From Fidelibacterota bacterium (lineage in GTDB: Bacteria > Fidelibacterota > Marinisomatia > Marinisomatales > TCS56), in contig JABMPO010000269.1 of assembly GCA_013203015.1 (NCBI GenBank), positions 1-9,310 of the forward strand: a DNA stretch of 9,310 bases, read 5' to 3'. Under the pieces are notes generated by a model. The model worked only from the letters and a program-made list of their open reading frames with translations. It did not search any database and was not told the origin of the DNA. Below, piece by piece: positions 1 to 7,041 of the stretch; the stretch's first letter is position 1, and each line of letters begins with the position of its first letter. A program made the position numbers and the translations under genes.

Positions 1-1202
1 ACTACCCCGTTGTCGACCAGCATCCCTACCGACACCAATAAACCCATCATGGTTAGAATGTTCAGCGATAAACCAAAGAAATACAGCAGGGCAATAGTTA
101 CCAGCAGTGAAAAAGGCACGGCAAGGATTACCATCATGGTAGTCTGGAATTTTCGTAAGAAATAGAACAGCAGGGCAATCGCGAAGAAAGCTCCCAATAA
201 ACCCGACTTGAGCAATTCTTCCATGGATGACAGAATTCCCTCGGCCTGATTATTCATATAGAAAATTGAGATCCCAGCCATCTCCGGCAGCAAACTGATC
301 TGATCGATTTCGGCAAGGACGGCTTCGGTCACGGCAATTGTATTGGCTCCGGATTCCTTGAAAACATCAAGCCCAATTGCGTACTGACGATCCAGGTGCC
401 TGCCATAATCCAACACCGGATGCTCATAGGTAACATTGGCAACATCTCTGAGTCGCAAACCGTAAGAACTGATTATCAAATTTTCATAATCCTCGGCTGA
501 TTTCAATTCTCCCATGGGCCGCACTACAAAACGGTGTTTGCCATCAGTTATCCGACCGGCAGACACCGAAAAATTCGATTGGGTCAAAATTTGTGACAAT
601 TGGTTCAATTCAATATTATGAGCCTTTATACGATCCAGCAATAATTCGATGCGAATCTGTTTTTTCTCGATGCCGTATAATGACACCCGGGATATACCGT
701 TAATCCGCTCCAAGCGCCGTTTAATATTCCGATTCAACATGTCATAAGCACTGGATAAATCACGCTCACTGGAAATACGCAGATTCAGAATTTCCCAATC
801 ACTGGATGACCATTTATTAACAAAAAAGCGCTCTAAATCAGCGGGCCACAGATGGCGAATTCCATTTAGTTTTTCCTGGGCTTCCATAGCTTTGATGGCA
901 GTGTTTTCGCCCCAGTTAAATTCCAGTTGAACCCAGGCACCCCCATCATGGGAATTAGATATAATTCGCTTAACTCCGGTAATCGTACCCAATACTTCTT
1001 CCGCCGGGCGGGTTATCTGTCGCTCAATCTCTTCTGGAGTGGAACCGGGATAAGGAATTTCTATCGAGATCTGTGCTCCCTGCACCTCGGGAAAATATTC
1101 GATGGGAATCAGACGGGTCGATATCATGCCGATCACAATCAAACAAGTAAAAATCATGATGACCGTAATCGGTCGCCGGAGTGAGAATTCGGTAAGATTC
1201 AA
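1..1202 (-). CDS. RND efflux permease, second of tandem pair (N-terminal part, runs off left edge)
   Basis: Inner-membrane proton-driven RND-superfamily efflux permease; only about the first 400 residues are inside the window, against roughly 1030 in the family. The frame is open from 1205 to base 1. I place the start at the TTG at 1202-1200 because it gives MNLTEFSLRRPITVIM, the conserved first helix of RND permeases. The first in-frame ATG (1157-1155) would remove that helix. Next come the first transmembrane segment (about 12-30), the porter-domain motif YPGSTPEEIERQITRPAEE, PN1/PN2 sequence up to about residue 330, then hydrophobic segments from about 338. The TM4 motif SVGMLVDNGVV carries D397 followed by N398, so one Asp of the AcrB Asp407-Asp408 pair is kept and the second is Asn. 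The start lies three bases after the TAA of the upstream permease and in the same frame, so the two are probably co-transcribed and translationally coupled. A GGG six bases before the TTG is only a weak ribosome site. The substrate cannot be inferred. Confidence 0.93.
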   Translation of the reverse strand, partial: MNLTEFSLRRPITVIMIFTCLIVIGMISTRLIPIEYFPEVQGAQISIEIPYPGSTPEEIERQITRPAEEVLGTITGVKRIISNSHDGGAWVQLEFNWGENTAIKAMEAQEKLNGIRHLWPADLERFFVNKWSSSDWEILNLRISSERDLSSAYDMLNRNIKRRLERINGISRVSLYGIEKKQIRIELLLDRIKAHNIELNQLSQILTQSNFSVSAGRITDGKHRFVVRPMGELKSAEDYENLIISSYGLRLRDVANVTYEHPVLDYGRHLDRQYAIGLDVFKESGANTIAVTEAVLAEIDQISLLPEMAGISIFYMNNQAEGILSSMEELLKSGLLGAFFAIALLFYFLRKFQTTMMVILAVPFSLLVTIALLYFFGLSLNILTMMGLLVSVGMLVDNGV

Positions 1203-1205
1203 TGA

Positions 1206-4200
1206 TTACCCGGTCTTTTCCGGAACAATGGTTTTTCTGTCAACGAACGAATACACAACTGGAATTACAACCAACGTCAGCAGGGTTGAAACCAACAAAC
1301 CACCGATCACTGTAATCGCCATGGGCGCACGCACTTCAGACCCTTCTCCGAATCCCATTGCCAAGGGTAGCAATCCCAGTGCTGTGGTCAGGGTGGTCAT
1401 GACAATAGGCCGTAATCGGGATCGACCAGCATCGATAATCGCATCAAATTTTGACATACCACGGCGCCGCATCTGATTGATCAAATCGATTAGAACAATT
1501 GCATTATTGACCACAATGCCGGCCAGTAATATCAGACCGATAAAGACCACCACACTCAGGGAAGATCCGGTTATAAACAAAGCCCAGATCGCGCCGATTA
1601 GTGCTAACGGAATTGTGAATAGGATGATAAACGGATGCAGCAAAGATTCGAATTGGGATGCCATCACCAGGTAGACCAGAAAAACTGCCAGTAACAGTGC
1701 AAACCGTAGCGATTTGAAAGCAATGTCCATTTCTTCGTTCTGCCCGGCCAGACGGACTGATAACTCTTCGGGGACGGTAACGTCCTGTAAGATAACGGCA
1801 ATTTCCTCTGCCGCCGCGTTCAGATCACCATAATTCAAATTCGCAGTGACTTGAGCCACTCGCTCCTGGCCGGTTCGGCGGATTTCCCCGGGACCAGTCT
1901 CTACGATTACGTCGGCCACTGCCGTTAGCGGTACCGGCCGATCACTATTGGGATTAATGATCATGTTTTTGATCAATTCCACCGAATTCCGGTCTTCATC
2001 CCGAGCCCGAACCAACACATCAATTTTGCGATCACGCCAGGAATAGCGGGTTGCAACTTCGCCACGGACCTTTTTTACAATTCGATTGGCGATTTGATAT
2101 ACGGGCAGGCCCAGAGCGGCAGCACGTTCCCGATCAAAATAAATCTGGATTTCCGGATGACCACTTTCCATTGTCGATTTCACATCGGCAAACCGATCAT
2201 TTGCCGCTAACCGGCTGGCGATATCATTACTGACCAATTTCAATTTATCCAAATCGTAACCGGCCACTTCAATCTCGACCGGAGTACGGAACGAAAACAG
2301 GGTGGGCTGCGAAAATTTATACTGCAAATCCGGTACCTGTCCCAAATGATTCCGCAATTCAGATATTATTAATTCATCACCATTGCGAAGTGATTTATCG
2401 GACATACTGACGATCATCTCACCCCAGTTTTCTCCACCTTCCTCCGGATTGGCATCCATTCGATTACCGGTTCCGGAGACAGCAAAGGAGGTGTGAACAT
2501 TTTCAATTTTGCCAGCAGCCATTTGAATCCCGGCTATAATCCGGTCGGTCTGTTCCAGCGGCGTACCCGGTGGCATCTTGAATTCAACATTAAATTCCCC
2601 CTGTGATAATTGGGGAATCAATTCCATCCCGATCATGGGCAGCAACAGCAACGATCCGAAAAACATTATCAAAGCAATTCCAAATACCAGCGCCCGGTGC
2701 ACCAGCGCCCACCGTAGAAGGGGCGGATAACGGTCAGACAGCGCATCGTAAATTCGGTTGAATATTATTACCAACGGACGAATTAGAAAACTCATCAGAC
2801 GTCCTATCAGCTTGAAAAACCGCCCCAGCCAATGTGCCACAAAAACGGGAATAGTAATGAACAGGACAAGTCTGATTTTCCGAAGTACACGACCAAATCT
2901 GGTCCGGGGCGCTTTCAGTTCGACACTATCAATTGACGCTATTTTAGTTTTCCCAATTGATGCTAACATTGGGATCAAGGTCACCGCAACCAGCAGGGAC
3001 GCTAATAAAGCAAATGTTACGGTGAGCGCTTGATCCCGAAATAATTGACCGGCAATGCCTTTGACAAATACCAGTGGAAAAAATACTGCTACAGTAGTCA
3101 GGGTTGAGGCAACCACTGCCATACTGACTTCGCCAGCGCCATCCTGGGCGGAAGTCAATATGTCCTTGCCCATTTCCCGATGGCGGCTGATGTTTTCCAG
3201 AACGACAATTGAATTATCGAGCAGCATTCCGATACCCAGGGCTATACCTCCCAACGACATGATATTTAAGGTCAGGTCAGCACCATACATGAGATTGAAA
3301 GTAGCAATAACAGAAACCGGGATGGACATGGATATAATCAGGGTCGCCCAGATATTGCGCAGGAATAAATACAGAATCAATATTGCCAGGAAACCACCAA
3401 TCAAACCGGCATTTATGACTTCCCGCACGGCCTGTGAAATAAACGTCGACTGGTCATAAATTTTGACTAATTCTATATCGTCGCCCAGCATTTTCCGGAC
3501 CCGGCCCAGCCTCTTCTCCACTTCACCGGCAACGGCAACCGTATTGGCATCGCCTTCTTTATAAATTGCAATTTCTACCGCTTCTCGCCCGTCGATACGG
3601 GTGATGGCCTCCCGTTCTTTGAAACCGTGCCGTACCGTGGCAACATCCCTGAGATACACCGGTTTATTATTATCACTGGTCAGGATCACGTCACCGATTT
3701 CGCCAACAGTCTGAAACTGATTCAGTGTGCGCACCAAATACTGCTGGGTCCCTTCAGCAAGGCGGCCACCGGATAAATTTACATTCTCGGCTCCCAGTAA
3801 ATCGATGACCCTTCCGATCGGAAAGTTCAATTGGGCTAAGCGGGCTTGATCAACCAGAACCTGAATTTCATCTTCGAGTCCGCCACTGACCTTTATGGCT
3901 GCTACACCGAGCGCTGATTCCAGTTCTTCTTTTATTTCCTCATCGGCAAACCGGCGCAGATATTTTAATTTTTCCTCATCGAACCCAACCTCAGCCACAA
4001 CCGGTTGACTGTTTGATGAATCAGTGGCAGTTTTTTTCGTTGTCAATCCAAACCGGATGATGGGGTCCAGGGCAGGATCAAAACGCAGCACTACCGGCCG
4101 GGTAACATCTAATGGCAGCAGCAAGGCATCAAGTTTTTCCCGCACATCCATGCTGGCAAAATCCATTTTTGTACCCCAGGCAAATTCCAGGACTACATCC

Positions 4201-4466
4201 GATTGACCCGAGCGTGAAATGGATCTAACCTGTTGAACATTCTTCACTACCCCCAGCGCTTCTTCCACCGGCTTGGTAATCAAATTTTCCACTTCCGCCG
4301 GAGCAGCACCGGTATAGGTAGTTCGAATTGTGAGAGTCGGATAAGTTAGATCCGGCAATAAATTGACTTTTAGCCGGCTGAATGATACCATTCCGAAAAG
4401 CAGCACCGCTACAGTGAACATGGCAATTGTAACTCTCCGACGAATCGAAATATCAATAATTTTCAT
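1206..4466 (-). CDS. RND efflux permease, first of tandem pair (full length, 1086 aa)
   Basis: Inner-membrane RND-superfamily transporter, expected to work as a trimer with the periplasmic adaptor encoded just upstream. The N-terminal cytoplasmic/TM1 segment is MKIIDISIRRRVTIAMF, followed by the porter motif TYTGAAPAEVENLITKPVEE (50-69). The first half of the membrane domain is about 340-505, the second porter half about 612-905, and the last TM block about 918-1074. TM4 reads GIGMLLDNSIVVLENI, with D417 and N418 at the AcrB Asp407/Asp408 positions. TM10 reads GIVVNNAIVLIDLI, with N987 where AcrB has Lys940. These replacements fit the Asp-Asn class common outside the AcrB group. It is somewhat longer than AcrB (1049 aa). 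One extra piece lies in the first porter domain (about 143-163, polar). Another is a basic and hydrophobic stretch (about 525-575) between TM6 and TM7. The start codon is 20 bases after the adaptor stop, with CAGGGG as likely ribosome site. A drug or metabolite exporter is more likely than a heavy-metal exporter, but the substrate is unknown. Confidence 0.96.
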   Translation of the reverse strand: MKIIDISIRRRVTIAMFTVAVLLFGMVSFSRLKVNLLPDLTYPTLTIRTTYTGAAPAEVENLITKPVEEALGVVKNVQQVRSISRSGQSDVVLEFAWGTKMDFASMDVREKLDALLLPLDVTRPVVLRFDPALDPIIRFGLTTKKTATDSSNSQPVVAEVGFDEEKLKYLRRFADEEIKEELESALGVAAIKVSGGLEDEIQVLVDQARLAQLNFPIGRVIDLLGAENVNLSGGRLAEGTQQYLVRTLNQFQTVGEIGDVILTSDNNKPVYLRDVATVRHGFKEREAITRIDGREAVEIAIYKEGDANTVAVAGEVEKRLGRVRKMLGDDIELVKIYDQSTFISQAVREVINAGLIGGFLAILILYLFLRNIWATLIISMSIPVSVIATFNLMYGADLTLNIMSLGGIALGIGMLLDNSIVVLENISRHREMGKDILTSAQDGAGEVSMAVVASTLTTVAVFFPLVFVKGIAGQLFRDQALTVTFALLASLLVAVTLIPMLASIGKTKIASIDSVELKAPRTRFGRVLRKIRLVLFITIPVFVAHWLGRFFKLIGRLMSFLIRPLVIIFNRIYDALSDRYPPLLRWALVHRALVFGIALIMFFGSLLLLPMIGMELIPQLSQGEFNVEFKMPPGTPLEQTDRIIAGIQMAAGKIENVHTSFAVSGTGNRMDANPEEGGENWGEMIVSMSDKSLRNGDELIISELRNHLGQVPDLQYKFSQPTLFSFRTPVEIEVAGYDLDKLKLVSNDIASRLAANDRFADVKSTMESGHPEIQIYFDRERAAALGLPVYQIANRIVKKVRGEVATRYSWRDRKIDVLVRARDEDRNSVELIKNMIINPNSDRPVPLTAVADVIVETGPGEIRRTGQERVAQVTANLNYGDLNAAAEEIAVILQDVTVPEELSVRLAGQNEEMDIAFKSLRFALLLAVFLVYLVMASQFESLLHPFIILFTIPLALIGAIWALFITGSSLSVVVFIGLILLAGIVVNNAIVLIDLINQMRRRGMSKFDAIIDAGRSRLRPIVMTTLTTALGLLPLAMGFGEGSEVRAPMAITVIGGLLVSTLLTLVVIPVVYSFVDRKTIVPEKTG

Positions 4467-4486
4467 TGAAAGCTTACCCCTGCGGT

Positions 4487-5539
4487 TTAATTGTCAATGA
4501 TGTCAATCAGAGCGCTGTCTTTTAAACTGCCCTGCCCCATTACAACCACCGTATCCGAGATTGTCAGACCGGAGAGTATTTCCAGGTGAGATGTATTGAT
4601 ATAACCAGTAACAACTTTTTCGCGGAAAACCATGCTATCCCGGACGACAAATACTAATGATTCATCGTCCTCTATAAGAATGGCTTCCCGGGGTACCATT
4701 AAAATATTCTCATGTATGTCATAAATGATACTAACACGGGAAAACATCCCAGCTTTTAATAGTCCCTGCTCATCATTAATAACGATTGTAACTTTCACTG
4801 TACCGGTTCGGGGATCAACAATCGGACTGATTCGATCAATTTTTCCGTCGAATGTGGTTTCAGTCAAAGCATCGACCGTAAGCAGCGCTTTCTGCCCGAC
4901 TGCCAGTTTGCCAATTTCGCGTTCAGGAACATACAGCACCGCCAGCAGCGGTTCAAAATCAGTGACTCTGAAAACGGTGGCATTTGTTAAAACCATATTG
5001 CCAACTTTAATGTGCCGTTCGGTGATGATCCCCCCTATGGGAGAACGAATTTCGGTATAACCCAGATTCAATTTGACCAGATCCCGGGCAGCCTGCTGCG
5101 ATTCCAATTCATATTTGGCTTGCTGATAAATTTCGACACTGATAGCATCTTTCCGAAATAAAGTTTCCTTACGTTTAAAATCTTCTTTCAAACGCTGAAA
5201 CCGAGCTTCAGATTGGACCAGTTCGACGGTCAGGATTTCCCCGTCTAAGCGGGCAAGAACAGCACCGGTTTGTACACGATCGCCTTCCTCCACCAGTATT
5301 TCCTGTACTACTCCGCTGACCTTGGCAACGACCTGGGCATCTTCCTCGGCCTCAAGAGTAGCGGTCCCATTGAAATAGGCGGCGATTGCGCCTTTACTGA
5401 CCGTAGCAACCTCAATCGGAATCAGTGTTTTTTCTTCTTTTTCATCCCCTTCATCCGACCCATTCTTCTTACCGCATCCGGTAAATAATATTAATACGAC
5501 AAGAACACTGATAACTAAAATACTGTTTAGTTTCTTCAT
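4487..5539 (-). CDS. RND efflux periplasmic adaptor (membrane fusion protein), lipoprotein
   Basis: Periplasmic adaptor (HlyD/AcrA-like) that should link the downstream permeases to an outer-membrane channel. A lipoprotein signal peptide is clear: MKKLN, a hydrophobic core (7-19) and lipobox LFTGC with Cys22. A charged Lys/Glu/Asp-rich linker (24-37) follows. The two halves of the lipoyl-like domain are at about 67-100 (ILVEEGDRVQTGAVLARLDG) and 161-192 (YTEIRSPIGGIITERHIKVG). They flank a short alpha-helical hairpin (about 103-158) rich in Glu, Gln, Lys and Arg. The beta-barrel domain (about 195-275, with SPIVDPRTGTVKV) and a membrane-proximal domain (about 278-340, with MVPREAIL) complete a standard 350-residue adaptor. 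The first gene of the efflux operon, it has GGGAAGG about 13 bases before the ATG, slightly far for a ribosome site. A candidate promoter and palindrome lie about 50-80 bases upstream. The family call is firm; its pairing with the two permeases rests on gene order. Confidence 0.96.
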   Translation of the reverse strand: MKKLNSILVISVLVVLILFTGCGKKNGSDEGDEKEEKTLIPIEVATVSKGAIAAYFNGTATLEAEEDAQVVAKVSGVVQEILVEEGDRVQTGAVLARLDGEILTVELVQSEARFQRLKEDFKRKETLFRKDAISVEIYQQAKYELESQQAARDLVKLNLGYTEIRSPIGGIITERHIKVGNMVLTNATVFRVTDFEPLLAVLYVPEREIGKLAVGQKALLTVDALTETTFDGKIDRISPIVDPRTGTVKVTIVINDEQGLLKAGMFSRVSIIYDIHENILMVPREAILIEDDESLVFVVRDSMVFREKVVTGYINTSHLEILSGLTISDTVVVMGQGSLKDSALIDIIDN

Positions 5540-5591
5540 TTCGCTTGTGAAACCTTCCCTGCTGATTAATTCTGACGTAGATAATGTAATG

Positions 5592-5621
5592 ATTATAAAA
5601 TAGACCGTCTATAAATGAAAA
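5592..5621 (-). promoter_or_regulatory. Candidate promoter of the efflux operon
   Basis: Read on the minus strand, a perfect TATAAT lies at 5597-5592 and TTTTCA (four of six matches to TTGACA) at 5621-5616, separated by 18 bases. The -10 element is 53 bases before the adaptor ATG, so a leader of about 45 bases would result. This is a sigma-70 style reading. If the organism uses Bacteroidota-type promoters the boxes would differ, and AT-rich DNA makes chance matches common. Confidence 0.4.
5600..5612. promoter_or_regulatory. Perfect palindrome ATAGAC-C-GTCTAT, candidate repressor operator
   Basis: Six-base arms with a one-base centre match perfectly. The palindrome sits two bases upstream of the TATAAT, between the two promoter boxes of the efflux operon. 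TAGAC/GTCTA half-sites resemble, from memory, operators of some TetR-family regulators of multidrug pumps, and repression by occlusion would fit this position. No regulator gene is in the window, so the binding protein is unknown and the operator role is inferred. Confidence 0.4.
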
Positions 5622-5630
5622 GGTTGTCCG

Positions 5631-5666
5631 AAAAGAAAATTAATTAACTGAAATAATGCTATTTCA
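5631..5666 (-). terminator. Possible weak terminator after the HAD gene
   Basis: On the minus strand, TGAAATA (5666-5660) pairs perfectly with TATTTCA (5655-5649) around a four-base loop. It is followed by GTTAATTAATTTTCTTTT, which is T-rich but interrupted. The first three bases of the stem are the HAD stop codon TGA. The stem has only two G-C pairs, so it would be weak. It could reduce readthrough into the efflux operon or simply be a chance AT-rich repeat. Confidence 0.35.
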
Positions 5667-6317
5667 ATCTGATATTTTCCGGGAATCAAACCAGAGGATC
5701 AGTTCGGAAAAATCCATAAAAACCCGTTTTCCTGATTTCACCAGTCGTTTATAGCTGGTATGACCCAGCGCCAGTAGCACTATGTCCACTCCGAGTTCTC
5801 GGGCAACATCAATATCATGCTCTGTATCGCCAATATATAAAATTTCATTCGTTTTATACGGTAATTCTCTGATCCAATCCCTACCTACTTCCAGCTTACT
5901 GCTGGCATAATGATTGTCCAGACCAACCAGTCGAATGAAGTAATGCCTCAGGTTGTGATGATTGGTCAACGTTTCCAGCATTGGTACTTTCGCCGCCGAA
6001 AGCATCGACTGGGTTAAACCGCAATCATTAACAATTTTTAGAAATTTTTCAGCGCCTTTATGCAAATCAACTTGAAGCATACGAGCGGTGTATTCGTTAA
6101 TAAATTCGGTACCGACAACGGAAAAAGGTGTCTGAGTAAAATCAAAACCAAGCTTGAAATAGTAATCGATAACCGGAAAAGTAAATATTTCCAGATAGCG
6201 TGTACGTTCAAGGGCAGGTAAATTGTAGCGTTTTAGAACAATGTTGATTGCGGTCAATGAAAGATCAACATCGTTCAGCAGCGTGCCGTTCCAATCCCAT
6301 ATAATGTGCTTATACAT
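5664..6317 (-). CDS. HAD-superfamily hydrolase (phosphoglycolate-phosphatase-like)
   Basis: A 217-residue cytoplasmic HAD hydrolase, probably a small-molecule phosphatase. Motif I is IIWDWNGTLLND: nucleophile Asp8 is present, but the usual second Asp (general acid/base) is Asn10. Motif II is Ser107 in SMLSAAK, motif III Lys141 in ASSKLEVG, and motif IV YIGDTEHDIDVARELGV with Asp164 and Asp168 for magnesium. A helical cap of subclass C1 type fits residues about 15-85, and the length is normal for Gph-like enzymes. The ATG is preceded by GGAA about eight bases upstream. It is the first minus-strand gene beside the divergent Nudix gene and is separated by 124 bases from the efflux operon, so joint function with the pump is not implied. 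The DWNGTL form recurs in HAD proteins of uncharacterised substrate, so the substrate is left open. Confidence 0.9.
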   Translation of the reverse strand: MYKHIIWDWNGTLLNDVDLSLTAINIVLKRYNLPALERTRYLEIFTFPVIDYYFKLGFDFTQTPFSVVGTEFINEYTARMLQVDLHKGAEKFLKIVNDCGLTQSMLSAAKVPMLETLTNHHNLRHYFIRLVGLDNHYASSKLEVGRDWIRELPYKTNEILYIGDTEHDIDVARELGVDIVLLALGHTSYKRLVKSGKRVFMDFSELILWFDSRKISD

Positions 6318-6402
6318 ATTTTATTCCGGGCGCAATAATCGGATAGAATAATGAAAAAAGCGATAGTTTTGTTAATCAGATTGAAAATAGTTTCGACCGG
6401 CC
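6318..6402. promoter_or_regulatory. Divergent intergenic region between HAD and Nudix genes
   Basis: These 85 AT-rich bases separate two start codons facing away from each other, so both promoters should lie here or inside the gene ends. On the minus strand TTAACA and CATTAT are 16 bases apart, a plausible but weak promoter for the HAD gene. On the plus strand TAGTTTTG at 6364-6371 matches the Bacteroidota -7 pattern TAnnTTTG, but I see no partner box at the expected distance. No convincing inverted repeat was found. Confidence 0.3.
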
Positions 6403-7041
6403 ATGAAGCTGGAAAAATACATAAAACTGTTAACGACTATTACAGAATCCGACCTACCAGGCAATAACGCACAGCAACAAATGCTGGCCCGGCCCAGAAA
6501 GCCGATAAATTTCCCAAATTCTCCTGAAACTGCAATTCCGGCGGCAGTTTTGATTTTATTGCACAAAACCACCGCTGATGTAGAATTTTATTTAACGGAA
6601 AGAACTGATTCAGTTGAACATCATAAAGGACAAATTTCTCTGCCCGGTGGAGTACAAGAAAAAAATGAAAGCCTGCCCGACACTGCTCGGCGGGAAACCT
6701 GGGAAGAGATTGGTATTAACGTAGAAAAAATAAGAATAATAACTGCACTGACAAGTCTGTATGTACCGATTACTGGTTTCAAAATCCACCCGTTTGTGGG
6801 ATGGATAAATTCCGGTCATACAATCAATACCGAACCACGAGAGGTAAAAAAACTATATTCCATCAGAATTCAAAATTTACTGGATAATAATAGTCTTGCC
6901 AATGAAACACGGATTATCCGCGGATATGAAGTTATGGTTCCGTATTTCCGGTTTGATGAATGTGAGGTATGGGGTGCCACAGCAATGATTCTGGCTGAAT
7001 TCAGACAATTATTATTAAACCTGGAATTTGAATCAGCATGA
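6403..7041 (+). CDS. Nudix hydrolase, probable coenzyme A diphosphatase
   Basis: A 212-residue cytoplasmic Nudix hydrolase, likely cleaving CoA or its derivatives to 3',5'-ADP and 4'-phosphopantetheine (NudL/PCD1-type). The complete Nudix box spans residues 83-105: Gly83, five residues, Glu89, seven residues, then RETWEEIGI with the metal-binding E98, E101 and E102. Just before it, LTERTDSVEHHKGQISLPGG (64-83) matches the CoA-diphosphatase signature pattern of Arg, spaced residues, Gly and PGG. The C-terminal VWGATAMIL is also typical of this subfamily. The ATG at 6403 is the only possible start near the N-terminus, since an in-frame TAG lies 15 bases upstream. The ribosome site is weak (ACCGG close to the ATG). 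It is the first gene of a plus-strand cluster; its stop overlaps the ATG of the ROK kinase (ATGA), so translational coupling is likely. Its role would be CoA turnover or housekeeping. Confidence 0.92.
   Translation: MKLEKYIKLLTTITESDLPGNNAQQQMLARPRKPINFPNSPETAIPAAVLILLHKTTADVEFYLTERTDSVEHHKGQISLPGGVQEKNESLPDTARRETWEEIGINVEKIRIITALTSLYVPITGFKIHPFVGWINSGHTINTEPREVKKLYSIRIQNLLDNNSLANETRIIRGYEVMVPYFRFDECEVWGATAMILAEFRQLLLNLEFESA

Noticed and set aside
1206..1208. Possibility that the TAA between the permeases is a sequencing error in one fused gene
   Set aside because: Each side has a complete RND boundary: a normal C-terminus after the last helix, then a canonical MNLTEFSLRRP N-terminus. Two separate genes explain it fully.
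1102..1476. Plus-strand open frame crossing the junction of the two permeases
   Set aside because: It lies entirely opposite two strongly conserved RND coding regions, its product resembles nothing, and it is rich in residues expected from an antisense shadow.
3055..3459. Plus-strand open frame of 134 codons opposite the permease membrane domain
   Set aside because: A shadow of the conserved TM4 region on the other strand; no ribosome site and no recognisable protein features.
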